A stretch of DNA of 40,181 nucleotides. Source: Solobacterium sp. (GTDB lineage: Bacteria > Bacillota_I > Bacilli_A > Erysipelotrichales > Erysipelotrichaceae). This document shows positions 29,592 to 40,112 of the stretch, one piece after another; positions within the stretch are counted from its first letter, which is position 1; every line of letters begins with the position of its first letter. The stretch is from the NCBI GenBank assembly GCA_024698805.1, contig JAILQT010000097.1, positions 1-40,181 on the forward strand. The letters are read 5' to 3'. Position numbers and translations under genes: made by a program. The notes below the pieces were generated by a model. That model saw only the letters and a program-made list of their open reading frames with translations, had not been told where the DNA came from and searched no databases.

Positions 29592-31244
29592 TTAGCCTCC
29601 GATTACTTCTACATTATCACTGCCGAATAAGCGCAGTACCTTATCCAGTGACGTCTCTTCCATGTCTTCGTCTTCCTTGTATTTTTCGATCTTCATTCCT
29701 GCCGGCAGGGAGTTCGAACGCATTGCATTTACATATTCCCTGGCTGCTTCGCTGAAGTCGGAATCCGTGATCGCATAGATCATTTTTTCTGTCTGTTTCT
29801 GCTTTTTGATAAAGAAATAAAGCTCCTTGTTTACTTCCGGATCGTTGATCCTGCTGGCGATCGCCTGTGACCTGCATTTCAGGATCACACAGTCTTTTCC
29901 GCTCGCCGCAACGTCGCAGTCTATTAATAAGGAAGTAAATTTGCGGAATTCCATCTTTTTCAGGGATTTGATGTCCTGCAGGACCGCTTCATACGAAGTC
30001 TTTTCCGCCTTGCTGCAGAGTACCAGCAATGAAACAACAGATTCCAAAGGTATTTTTTCGATCACCGGCTGCGGTGCCGGTTCTTCTCTGATCTCTTCCG
30101 TTTTTTCTTCTTTTGCCGGTGCGGTCCTGACCGGTTCATGTACTGTTTTCACGACAGCCGGTTCACTGTTCAGATCCAGGATCACAGACATCAGGATCAC
30201 TTCAAAACAGGAAGATGCAGAGATGGAATTCTTGTATCTGTCTTTGGTATCGATCAGTTTTTCAACTATCTGCATGCATGTGCTTGTTCCGGCTTTGGAA
30301 ATGATGCTTTCCGCTTCTTTTGCGGATATGATCTTCATTGAATTCTGACTTCCCGTCATGCCGTAAACGATGCAGTCTTTCAGAATATCGATCATACCGT
30401 CGGTATACTTTGGAAGATCTATTCCCCGCTCTTCATATGCCCTGGTCTTTTCAATGATCTTCTGCAGGTCTTTATCAAGAATATTGTGAATCAGATCAAT
30501 TTTTTCACTAACAGAAGTCAGTCCGTATATCCTGTCGATTGCTTCCTCTGTAATACAGTCAGCAGTATAAGAAGCACACTGATCCATGATGCTGAGGGCG
30601 TCCCTCATGCCTCCGTCTGAAAGAACAGCGATCATTTCTGCAGCAGTCCTCTCCAGCGTAATGTTTTCTTTTTCCGCTATATGGAGCAGATGCGCAGTGA
30701 TCAGGTCTTTTCTGACCTTTGAGAAATCAAATCTCTGACATCTGGAGATGATCGTCGGAAGGAGTTTCTGCGGATCTGTTGTCGCAAGGACAAAAATAAC
30801 ATTTTCCGGCGGTTCTTCCAGTGTTTTCAGCAGGGCACTTGAGGCAGCGCTGGAAAGCTGGTGCACTTCGTCGATGATATAGATCTTGTGCCTGCCCTGC
30901 ATCGGTGCCAGACGGCTTCTTTCGATCAGTTCGCGTACGTCTTCAACATGTGTTTCATTTGCCGCATTGATCTCTACGATATCCGGATGCGTTCCGTTCG
31001 CCGCTGCGATACAGTTTTCACAATGACCGCACGGTGCATTAGCAGGATCCTCACAGTTGACAGCTTTTGCGAGAAGACGGGCCATAGTCGTCTTTCCTGT
31101 GCCCCTCGGACCGCAGAAAAGATACGCATGGCCGGTTTTACCGGCTCTGACTGCGTTTTTTATGGATCTGACGACATATTCCTGACCGACAACTTCATCA
31201 AAGTCGGTGGATCTGTATTTTTGATATAAAGCTGTTTTCGCCAT
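29592..31244 (-). CDS. dnaX: DNA polymerase III subunit gamma/tau
   Basis: A 550-residue clamp-loader ATPase. Walker A is GPRGTGKTTMARLLAKAVNC near residue 45, followed by a zinc site (CEDPANAPCGHCENC), Walker B (KIYIIDEVHQLSSAASSALL) and sensor 1 (VLATTDPQKLLPTIISRCQRF). The C-terminal third is the tau-type replisome-binding region. No convincing slippery heptamer for a shorter gamma form was found. AGGAG precedes the ATG. It begins a transcription unit with ebfC and recR. Confidence 0.97.
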   Translation of the reverse strand: MAKTALYQKYRSTDFDEVVGQEYVVRSIKNAVRAGKTGHAYLFCGPRGTGKTTMARLLAKAVNCEDPANAPCGHCENCIAAANGTHPDIVEINAANETHVEDVRELIERSRLAPMQGRHKIYIIDEVHQLSSAASSALLKTLEEPPENVIFVLATTDPQKLLPTIISRCQRFDFSKVRKDLITAHLLHIAEKENITLERTAAEMIAVLSDGGMRDALSIMDQCASYTADCITEEAIDRIYGLTSVSEKIDLIHNILDKDLQKIIEKTRAYEERGIDLPKYTDGMIDILKDCIVYGMTGSQNSMKIISAKEAESIISKAGTSTCMQIVEKLIDTKDRYKNSISASSCFEVILMSVILDLNSEPAVVKTVHEPVRTAPAKEEKTEEIREEPAPQPVIEKIPLESVVSLLVLCSKAEKTSYEAVLQDIKSLKKMEFRKFTSLLIDCDVAASGKDCVILKCRSQAIASRINDPEVNKELYFFIKKQKQTEKMIYAITDSDFSEAAREYVNAMRSNSLPAGMKIEKYKEDEDMEETSLDKVLRLFGSDNVEVIGG

Positions 31245-31262
31245 ATAGTCTCCTGTTGAAAC

Positions 31263-31271
31263 ATTATAACA
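31263..31271 (-). promoter_or_regulatory. Extended -10 promoter of dnaX
   Basis: TGTTATAAT on the minus strand gives a perfect -10 with the TG extension, 19 bases before the dnaX start codon, leaving a short leader that contains AGGAG. It directly follows the tadA-side terminator. Confidence 0.55.
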
Positions 31272-31295
31272 AAAAAACCTGCTTCAAATGCAGGT
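31266..31295 (-). terminator. Terminator downstream of tadA
   Basis: A 7-bp stem AACCTGC/GCAGGTT with a 7-base loop, followed on the minus strand by a run of seven T. It separates tadA from dnaX and partly overlaps the dnaX promoter. Confidence 0.85.
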
Positions 31296-31350
31296 TGACG
31301 ATTGATATTTGCGGTGTATCTTCCTTTTTTATATATAAATCATGAAAATG

Positions 31351-31842
31351 TTACAGATTTACTTTGAATTGGGACTTATCTTTTTTCGGTTTCTTCCGTT
31401 TTTCCCTGAAAAAAGACGTCAGGATCTCCGAACACTCCTGCTGCAGGATCCCGGAATGTACATTCGGATGATGATTCAGACCCTTGATCTGTTTGATCTG
31501 GATCAGGGAATCTGTACATCCTCCTTTCGGATCCGGAGTTCCATAGTAAAGATTGCGGAATCTGGAAAGAATAATACTTCCCGTACACATCATGCATGGT
31601 TCGAGCGTAACATAGATATCACATTCATCCAGACACCATGTATCCAGCTTTTTGCATGCTTTCTGTATTGCGACTATTTCCGCATGAAGGATCGCCTGCT
31701 TTTTCTTTTCTTTCAGATTATGGCCCCGTGCAATGATCTTATCGTTATATACGATCACACATCCAACCGGTACTTCATCGATTTTCCTTGCTTTTTCCGC
31801 TTCTTTCAAAGCAGCTCTCATAAAATCTTCATGTGTTTTCAT
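31351..31842 (-). CDS. tadA: tRNA-specific adenosine deaminase TadA
   Basis: A 163-residue deaminase from the start MKTHEDFMRAALKEAEKA. The zinc/catalytic motifs are HAEIVAIQKA and PCMMCTGSI. TadA converts A34 to inosine in tRNA-Arg. The start is the first ATG after the SRP RNA, eight bases past its last base; no ribosome-binding site is visible for it or for the GTG seven residues upstream, which would lie in the SRP RNA itself. Expression by read-through or leaderless initiation is possible. Confidence 0.92.
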   Translation of the reverse strand: MKTHEDFMRAALKEAEKARKIDEVPVGCVIVYNDKIIARGHNLKEKKKQAILHAEIVAIQKACKKLDTWCLDECDIYVTLEPCMMCTGSIILSRFRNLYYGTPDPKGGCTDSLIQIKQIKGLNHHPNVHSGILQQECSEILTSFFREKRKKPKKDKSQFKVNL

Positions 31843-31850
31843 AATAAATA

Positions 31851-31930
31851 AAAGACACACGCAGGCAGAGGTCTTTATGGCTGCTACCTTCCGGTCCTGA
31901 CCAGGTTCTACACATGTCTGCTGTGTCTTT
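31851..31930 (-). ncRNA. ffs: Small bacterial signal recognition particle RNA (4.5S type)
   Basis: An 80-base hairpin RNA. The apical region contains GGTCAGGACCGGAAGGTAGC, the conserved asymmetric loop and GGAA tetraloop that bind Ffh and FtsY. The ends AAAGACACAG and the complementary GTGTGTCTTT close the helix, and the 3' U-rich end doubles as terminator. It lacks the Alu domain, so it is the short form. Confidence 0.93.
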
Positions 31931-31933
31931 GTT

Positions 31934-31962
31934 ATTATATATGACTTATCCGGCTATCACAA
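31934..31962 (-). promoter_or_regulatory. Promoter of the SRP RNA
   Basis: TTGTGA (31962-31957 on the minus strand), a 17-base spacer and a perfect TATAAT (31939-31934) place the start of transcription at about the 5' end of the SRP RNA helix. It lies 11 bases from the parS at the serS stop. Confidence 0.7.
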
Positions 31963-31972
31963 CCGGTAATTT

Positions 31973-31988
31973 TGTTTCACGTGAAACA
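31973..31988. promoter_or_regulatory. parS: parS site, serS 3' end
   Basis: TGTTTCACGTGAAACA is an exact match to the parS consensus of Bacillus-type ParB. The symmetry extends to a perfect 26-bp palindrome (31968-31993), reaching into the serS stop codon at 31992-31994. parB lies 11 kb away and a second exact site 1.4 kb away. Confidence 0.93.
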
Positions 31989-31991
31989 AAA

Positions 31992-33293
31992 TTAGAAGTT
32001 TTTCTTGCTTTCCGGCACGGAAATCACTGTCTGACCGCCCATATAAGGCCTTAAAGGCTCAGGAATACGGATCGAACCGTCTTCATTGAGGTTATTTTCA
32101 AGGAAACAGATCAGCATTCTGGGAGGAGCTACGACTGTATTGTTCAGTGTATGTGCGAAATAGTTGCCCTTTTCTCCCTTGATGCGGATTCCAAGTCTTC
32201 TTGCCTGTGCATCTCCCAGATTGGAGCAGCTTCCAACTTCAAAGTACTTTTTCTGTCGAGGTGACCACGCTTCAACATCACAGCTCTTAACTTTCAGATC
32301 TGCAAGATCACCGGAGCAGCATTCCAATGTTCTGACAGGAATATCCAGTGACCGGAAGAAATCAACACTGTTCTTCCAAAGAACTTCATACCACTTCATT
32401 GAGTCTTCAGGTTTGCATACAACGACCATTTCCTGCTTTTCGAACTGATGTACACGATAAAGACCTCTTTCTTCCATACCGTGCGCGCCTACTTCTTTAC
32501 GGAAGCAGGGGCTGTAACTTGTTAATGTATAAGGAAGATCTTCTTCTTTCAGGATCTGGCCCATAAATCTGCCGATCATGGAATGTTCGCTTGTTCCGAT
32601 CAGATACAGATCTTCACCTTCGATCTTATACATCATATCCTGCATTTCCTTAAAGGACATTACACCGTTTACAACATCGCCGTGGATCATGAAAGGCGGA
32701 ATGTAGTATGTGAAACCTCTATTGATCATGAAATCCCTTGCGTAAGCAAGAATTGAAGAATGCAGTCTGGCGATATCACCCTTCAGATAATAGAAGCCGT
32801 TTCCGGATGTCCTTCTGGCACTGTCAAGATCCAGTCCGTCCAGTTTTTCAATAATATCTGTATGATAAGGGATCTCATATTCCGGAACGAAAGGTTCACC
32901 AAACTTTTCGTTTTCCACATTCTCACTGTCATCTTTACCAATGGGAACAGACGGATCAATGATGTTCGGAATGACCATCATCCTTGATCTGATCTCATTA
33001 TTGAGTTCTTCTTCCTTCTTTTCCAGTTCAAGAAGCTCATTATCGGCTGCTTTTACCTGATTTTTCGCATTTTCAGCTGCTTCGAAGTTCTTTTCGCGCA
33101 TGAAACCGCCGATCTGCTTGGAAATCCTGTTTCTGTCGGCACGAAGTGAATCGCCTCTCTGCTTTGCGGCACGGAATGCTTTGTCCAGTTCAAGAACTTC
33201 ATCGACCATGATGAGTTTCTCATCCTGGAATTTCTTTTTGATGTTTTCTTTTACCAGTTCCGGGTTTTCACGAATAAGCTTAATGTCAATCAT
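31992..33293 (-). CDS. serS: Serine-tRNA ligase
   Basis: The start at 33293 (MIDIKLIRENPELVKENIKK) follows GGAGG; the longer frame has no support. The 433-residue class II synthetase has the N-terminal tRNA-binding coiled coil (residues about 28-100), motif 2 (FRKEVGAHGMEERGLYRVHQFEK) in shortened form here as EERGLYRVHQFEKQE, and motif 3 near its end (NNTVVAPPRMLICFLENN). It charges tRNA-Ser and supplies the selenocysteine precursor. It is controlled by a T-box leader and bracketed by two parS sites. Confidence 0.96.
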   Translation of the reverse strand: MIDIKLIRENPELVKENIKKKFQDEKLIMVDEVLELDKAFRAAKQRGDSLRADRNRISKQIGGFMREKNFEAAENAKNQVKAADNELLELEKKEEELNNEIRSRMMVIPNIIDPSVPIGKDDSENVENEKFGEPFVPEYEIPYHTDIIEKLDGLDLDSARRTSGNGFYYLKGDIARLHSSILAYARDFMINRGFTYYIPPFMIHGDVVNGVMSFKEMQDMMYKIEGEDLYLIGTSEHSMIGRFMGQILKEEDLPYTLTSYSPCFRKEVGAHGMEERGLYRVHQFEKQEMVVVCKPEDSMKWYEVLWKNSVDFFRSLDIPVRTLECCSGDLADLKVKSCDVEAWSPRQKKYFEVGSCSNLGDAQARRLGIRIKGEKGNYFAHTLNNTVVAPPRMLICFLENNLNEDGSIRIPEPLRPYMGGQTVISVPESKKNF

Positions 33294-33302
33294 TTCTATC
33301 CT

Positions 33303-33521
33303 CCAAATAAAAAGCACCTGTATTAGGGACGATTCGATCGCGGTGCCACCCTATTTACAATTGTTTCACGTGAAACAATTATCACTCTTGATCTGTAACG
33401 GAGATCTCCGGAAAGTATTGGTTTCACTCCGGGGCGGATTCATACAGTCCTGTTGATGATTTTCATCAGCCATCATCTTTCTTTAAACAGAAACAATATT
33501 ACTGTTCCCCATCAGCGTATT
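33303..33521 (-). promoter_or_regulatory. T-box riboswitch of serS
   Basis: The minus strand carries the T-box core AGGGTGGCACCGCG (33353-33340). The antiterminator forms from AGGG/CCCT and GCGAU/AUCGU around the bulge UGGCACC. UGGC pairs with a GCCA tRNA end, as expected for serine tRNA with discriminator G. An alternative stem GCACC/GGUGC followed by UUUUUAUUU (to about 33305) would terminate transcription, so control is probably by attenuation. The 5' part can form Stem I-type hairpins (GAUGA/UCAUC and others); I could not assign the specifier codon. A parS palindrome lies between this part and the antiterminator. Confidence 0.88.
33362..33377. promoter_or_regulatory. parS: parS site inside the serS T-box leader
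   Basis: A second exact TGTTTCACGTGAAACA, extended to a perfect 22-bp palindrome (33359-33380). It lies in transcribed leader DNA, 9 bases upstream of the T-box core in the direction of transcription. In RNA it folds into an 11-bp hairpin in the place of a linker (Stem III) helix. Confidence 0.93.
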
Positions 33522-33527
33522 TATGAA

Positions 33528-33557
33528 AATATAAGCATTTTTCAGTACATTTGTCAA
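33528..33557 (-). promoter_or_regulatory. Promoter of the serS T-box transcript
   Basis: TTGACA (33557-33552 on the minus strand) with an 18-base spacer to TATATT (33533-33528). Transcription would start near 33521. The -35 box overlaps the -35 box of the divergent plus-strand promoter almost completely. Confidence 0.75.
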
Positions 33558-33579
33558 TAATATACAGATATGATATAAT
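33551..33579 (+). promoter_or_regulatory. Promoter of the ribbon-helix-helix gene
   Basis: TTGTCA (33551-33556), a 17-base spacer and a perfect TATAAT (33574-33579), a near-ideal sigma-A promoter. It fires opposite to the serS promoter and shares six bases of its -35 box with it. Confidence 0.8.
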
Positions 33580-33620
33580 ACAAACATTGAAATAATCACA
33601 AGGCACAAAGGGGGGACAAC

Positions 33621-33812
33621 ATGCCAAAAAAATCACAATATAAAAAGCGGTTGGATTATAACAACACCTACAATCGTAATAATTACAGGTCATTTTCAAT
33701 TCGTTTCAATAACACAAAGGAAGCCGATATAATCAACTGGATCGAATCCAAAGAATCTGTCAAACAGTATATAATGGAACTGATTGTAAACGACATGAAA
33801 ATGAATAAATAA
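33621..33812 (+). CDS. Small ribbon-helix-helix (Arc/MetJ-like) DNA-binding protein
   Basis: A 63-residue basic protein. An Asn/Tyr-rich N-terminus (LDYNNTYNRNNY) leads into one beta strand (RSFSIRFN) and two helices (KEADIINWIESK, SVKQYIMELIVNDM), the ribbon-helix-helix plan; similar small proteins are found in integrative elements and as antitoxins. AAGGGGGG lies before the ATG and a strong promoter precedes it. It is one of few plus-strand genes in this block. No toxin gene is adjacent. It may bind its own promoter region and so touch serS transcription; that is inference. Confidence 0.7.
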   Translation: MPKKSQYKKRLDYNNTYNRNNYRSFSIRFNNTKEADIINWIESKESVKQYIMELIVNDMKMNK

Positions 33813-34017
33813 TATAAGGTAATTTAGAACTTCACGGGGATCAGGCAATCACAGACAGGAAAATCCTGCTGGATAGAGAAAAGCCAAAACAACAAAGGAA
33901 TACAGAAGATTGGAACGGACGGCGTTGCCGGAAAAACAGACATTCTGTATTCTTTTATTGTGAAAACATATGTAAAAAATGTGCCCCGTGAGATTTCTGA
34001 TGATGTCTCCAAGATCT
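33813..34017 (+). other. Intergenic stretch with a start-less open frame
   Basis: Together with the terminators to its right this makes about 318 bases without a recognised gene. A plus-strand frame stays open for 63 codons from 33828 to the stop at 34017-34019 (including GTDGVAGKTDILYSFIVKTY) but begins right after a TAG and has no ATG or ribosome-binding site. I do not recognise it. It may be the degraded tail of a gene that followed the ribbon-helix-helix gene, or chance. Confidence 0.3.
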
Positions 34018-34047
34018 AAAAAACGAGGCATTTTATTCAGCCCCGTT
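34018..34047 (-). terminator. Second terminator behind gyrA
   Basis: AACGGGGC pairs with GCCTCGTT (one mismatch) around a 10-base loop, followed on the minus strand by TTTT. It lies about 50 bases beyond the main gyrA terminator and would catch read-through. Confidence 0.6.
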
Positions 34048-34096
34048 GAATTTCTGAATTATTCCACATCCTCTTCAAATTTATGAGTGCCAGAAT

Positions 34097-34130
34097 AAAA
34101 TGAAACAGGTTTGAAACCTGTTTCATTTTT
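34097..34130. terminator. gyrA terminator (33-bp palindrome)
   Basis: A 16-bp perfect inverted repeat (AAAATGAAACAGGTTT and its complement) around a single G directly follows the gyrA stop codon. A-rich and T-rich flanks make it work in both directions. Confidence 0.88.
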
Positions 34131-36632
34131 TTATTCAGCTATTACTGTTTCTGATTCTGTTTCCTGTTCTTCGCTTTCCCCGGCAGCGTCGAGAACAGCG
34201 ATCGTTGATACTTTCTGACCTTCCCGTACATTGATGACCCGGACGCCCTGCGTAAGCCTGGACAATACATTTACCTGCGACAGCGATATCCTGATCAGGA
34301 TACCTGAATCTGTCATGATAATGCAGTCTTCATCACCATTGACTGCCAGCATGCATACAAGTGAACCGGTCTTATCGGTGATCGTATGCGCTTTGACACC
34401 TTTGGCGCCGCGTTTTGTCATACGGAAATCATCAAGAAGTGACTTCTTGCCGAACCCGTTCTCCGTAACTGTCAGGATATATTTTCCTTCATCGCCGGTC
34501 GCCATACCGACAACGATCCCGTCTTCTGTATTGAATCCCTTTACACCTCTTGCGACACGGCTCATCGGTCTGACTTCATTTTCATTGAAACGGATCGCAC
34601 GGCCGTTGGAACCGCAGATAATGATCTCGGAATCACCGTGCGTAGCCTTTACGCTGCAAAGCTTGTCATCTTCAGAGAGTTTGATCGCGTATTTGCCGTT
34701 TTTATTGATGTTTGCGAATTCGCGGATCGAAGTCTTTTTAATAATGCCTTTTTCTGTTGCGAAGAACAGATATTCAGCTGTTTCATCCGGTTTATATGAG
34801 ACAAATGCCATGATTTTCTCATTTCTGCCCATTGAAACAAGATTTACTGCAGGAATTCCTTTGCTTGTCCTGCTGAATTCCGGCACATTGTATCCCTTCA
34901 TACGGTAGACACGGCCGATATCCGTAAATACGAGCAGGTAATCATGCGTAGACATATATACGAACTGCTGGATCACATCATCCTTATTCAGTTCCATGCC
35001 TTTAATGCCTTTGCCGCCCCTGTTCTGTACGCGGTATGTATTCGAATTCAGACGCTTGATATAACCGTTTGAGGAAAGTGTGATAATAATATCTTCCACA
35101 GGTATCAGGTCTTCATCTTCGACGCTCAGCGGTGCATTGATGATCTCGCTCTTTCTCGGAACAGCGTATTTTCCTTTCACCTCAAGCAGTTCATCCTTGA
35201 TGATCTGGATGACCCTTGAATGATTTGCGAGGATATCCTGCAGATCGGCGATCGTAATAAGTATCGCTTTGTATTCATTTTCGATCCTCTCACGTTCGAG
35301 ACCTGTCAGCCTCCTGAACTGCATATCCAGTATCGCTTTTGCCTGGATCTCATCAAGACCGAATTTCTCGATCAGGCTGCCCATGGCTTCCGCAGCGTCC
35401 CTTGAATTACGGATCGTGTGGATCACTTCATCAAGATTGTCTACTGCGATACGCAGTCCTTCCAGGATATGTGCCCTGTCCTGGGCTTTTTTCAGATCGT
35501 ATTTCGTTCTTCTGACGATCACTTCTTCCTGATGGGCAAGATACCCCTTCAGAAGTTCGATCATTGAAGCGACACGGGGGATCCTTCCGAAGATAACGAC
35601 ATTATTGACGCCGAAATTGGACTGCAGCGGGGTCAGCTTATACAGCTGGTTCAGCAGCACTTCCGGCTGAACATCCTTCTTCAGTTCAATAACGACCCTT
35701 ATGCCGTTCATATTTGATTCATCACGCAGATCGGAGATTCCTTCGATCTGTTTGTCGTTGATCAGTGAAGCGATCCTTTCGACCATTGTTGCCTTATTGA
35801 CCATATAAGGGATCTCATAAACAATGATCCTCTGCCTGCCGTTGGGCATATCTTCAATGCGTGTTTTCGCGCGCATGACGATCGTGCCCCTGCCTGTTTC
35901 AAACGCCTGCCGGATACCGGATCTGCCGATGATATAGCCGCCTGTAGGAAAATCCGGTCCCTTGATGTATTCCATCAGTTCAGGAACGGTGATATCCGGA
36001 TTATTCAGTACAGCGATCAGTCCGTCGATCGTTTCACCGAGATTATGCGGCGCAACATTCGTAGCCATGCCTACCGCTATGCCGGTAGAACCGTTTACAA
36101 GCAGATTGGGGAACCTTGCAGGAAGGACATCAGGTTCTTCTTCTTCGCCGTCATAGTTCGGAGACATATTAACGGTATCTTTTTCAAGATCCCTCAGCAT
36201 CTCCACAGCGATCTTGGACATTCTTGCTTCGGTATAACGCATGGCAGCTGCGCCGTCACCGTCCATTGAACCGAAATTTCCGTGTCCGTCCACAAGGATA
36301 GCATTCATATTCCATGACTGTGCCATATATACGAGCGCACCGTAGATGGAACTGTCGCCGTGCGGATGATATTTACCCATCGTATCACCGACGATACGCG
36401 CACATTTCCTGTACGGCTTGTCGGGTCCGTTGTTCATCTCATTCATCGCGTACAGGATACGTCTCTGTACAGGCTTCAGGCCGTCCCTTACATCAGGAAG
36501 TGCCCTTGCGACGATGACGGACATGGAATAGTCGATAAAATCTCTTTTGATCTCTTTCGTCAGATTAGTATCCGTAATATTCCCGGGGTCAAATTCATCT
36601 TCATTGAATTCCATAAAATCATCAATTGCCAT
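34131..36632 (-). CDS. gyrA: DNA gyrase subunit A
   Basis: An 833-residue type IIA topoisomerase subunit. The catalytic tyrosine lies in [11 protein letters not shown]; the C-terminal beta-pinwheel carries the GyrA box as QNRGGKG. With GyrB it introduces negative supercoils. The quinolone-determining segment reads [17 protein letters not shown]: the serine equal to E. coli Ser83 is kept, but the acidic residue equal to Asp87 (Glu88 in S. aureus) is glycine. The start MAIDDFMEF has AAGGAGG upstream, 11 bases after gyrB. Confidence 0.98.
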   Translation of the reverse strand: MAIDDFMEFNEDEFDPGNITDTNLTKEIKRDFIDYSMSVIVARALPDVRDGLKPVQRRILYAMNEMNNGPDKPYRKCARIVGDTMGKYHPHGDSSIYGALVYMAQSWNMNAILVDGHGNFGSMDGDGAAAMRYTEARMSKIAVEMLRDLEKDTVNMSPNYDGEEEEPDVLPARFPNLLVNGSTGIAVGMATNVAPHNLGETIDGLIAVLNNPDITVPELMEYIKGPDFPTGGYIIGRSGIRQAFETGRGTIVMRAKTRIEDMPNGRQRIIVYEIPYMVNKATMVERIASLINDKQIEGISDLRDESNMNGIRVVIELKKDVQPEVLLNQLYKLTPLQSNFGVNNVVIFGRIPRVASMIELLKGYLAHQEEVIVRRTKYDLKKAQDRAHILEGLRIAVDNLDEVIHTIRNSRDAAEAMGSLIEKFGLDEIQAKAILDMQFRRLTGLERERIENEYKAILITIADLQDILANHSRVIQIIKDELLEVKGKYAVPRKSEIINAPLSVEDEDLIPVEDIIITLSSNGYIKRLNSNTYRVQNRGGKGIKGMELNKDDVIQQFVYMSTHDYLLVFTDIGRVYRMKGYNVPEFSRTSKGIPAVNLVSMGRNEKIMAFVSYKPDETAEYLFFATEKGIIKKTSIREFANINKNGKYAIKLSEDDKLCSVKATHGDSEIIICGSNGRAIRFNENEVRPMSRVARGVKGFNTEDGIVVGMATGDEGKYILTVTENGFGKKSLLDDFRMTKRGAKGVKAHTITDKTGSLVCMLAVNGDEDCIIMTDSGILIRISLSQVNVLSRLTQGVRVINVREGQKVSTIAVLDAAGESEEQETESETVIAE

Positions 36633-36643
36633 ATATGACCTCC

Positions 36644-39712
<3,069 letters not shown>

Positions 39713-39713
<1 letters not shown>

Positions 39714-39913
39714 CAATTTACCGTGAATGTCTTTCCGTCGATCGTGACTTTGTCTCCTGGATACAGTTTTCTGCCTCTTCTGTTTTCTTTTACGCCGTTA
39801 ACGTATATCTCTCTTTCTTTGACCATGATCTTCGCTTCACCGCCTGTAGAGGCAATGGATGCGAACTTGAGAAACTGCTGCAGTGTAATGTACTCTGTCT
39901 GTATTTTTTCCAT
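39713..39913 (-). CDS. yaaA: S4-domain RNA-binding protein YaaA/RlbA
   Basis: A 66-residue S4 domain (LQQFLKFASIASTGGEAKIM, VNGVKENRRGRKLYPGDKV). This small protein sits between dnaN and recF in many Bacillota; a role in ribosome assembly or RNA binding is expected. AAGGAG precedes the ATG by nine bases, and an extended -10 promoter lies upstream. Confidence 0.93.
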
Positions 39914-39951
39914 GTTTCAAGCTCCTTTTAGACATAAGAAAAGGCAGTATT

Positions 39952-39960
39952 ATTATACCA
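39952..39960 (-). promoter_or_regulatory. Extended -10 promoter of yaaA-recF-gyrB-gyrA
   Basis: TGGTATAAT on the minus strand: a perfect -10 with TG extension, 38 bases before the yaaA start. No clear -35. Confidence 0.6.
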
Positions 39961-40072
39961 TAAAAAATGCCGTTTTTCTTATATATATAAGGATAGAAAG
40001 CCTCATTTCGGCAATAAAAAAAGAAGGAACAGGCAATGCCCCAATGCCGGTAAATTAAGGCAATTGACAAAA

Positions 40073-40112
40073 CAAAAAAATCTGGTTGTGTGAACGTTTA
40101 TCATATGACCAG
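40073..40112 (-). terminator. Possible weak terminator upstream of yaaA
   Basis: CTGGT pairs with ACCAG across 21 bases and is followed on the minus strand by A then seven T. The stem is only five pairs, so this is tentative. The rest of 39961-40072 shows no gene; I saw no cluster of DnaA boxes there. Confidence 0.35.

Noticed and set aside
29592-31244. Programmed frameshift producing a gamma form of DnaX
   Set aside because: The only A-rich candidate (ATCAAAAAGCAG) lacks the full slippery heptamer and no stimulating hairpin was evident.
33824-34031. Minus-strand frames of about 60 codons between gyrA and the RHH gene
   Set aside because: One begins with TTG, the other inside a terminator stem; neither has a ribosome-binding site or a recognisable protein.
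34097-34130. TGAAACA/TGTTTCA halves behind gyrA as parS
   Set aside because: The halves are in the opposite order and separated; the structure is a standard terminator.
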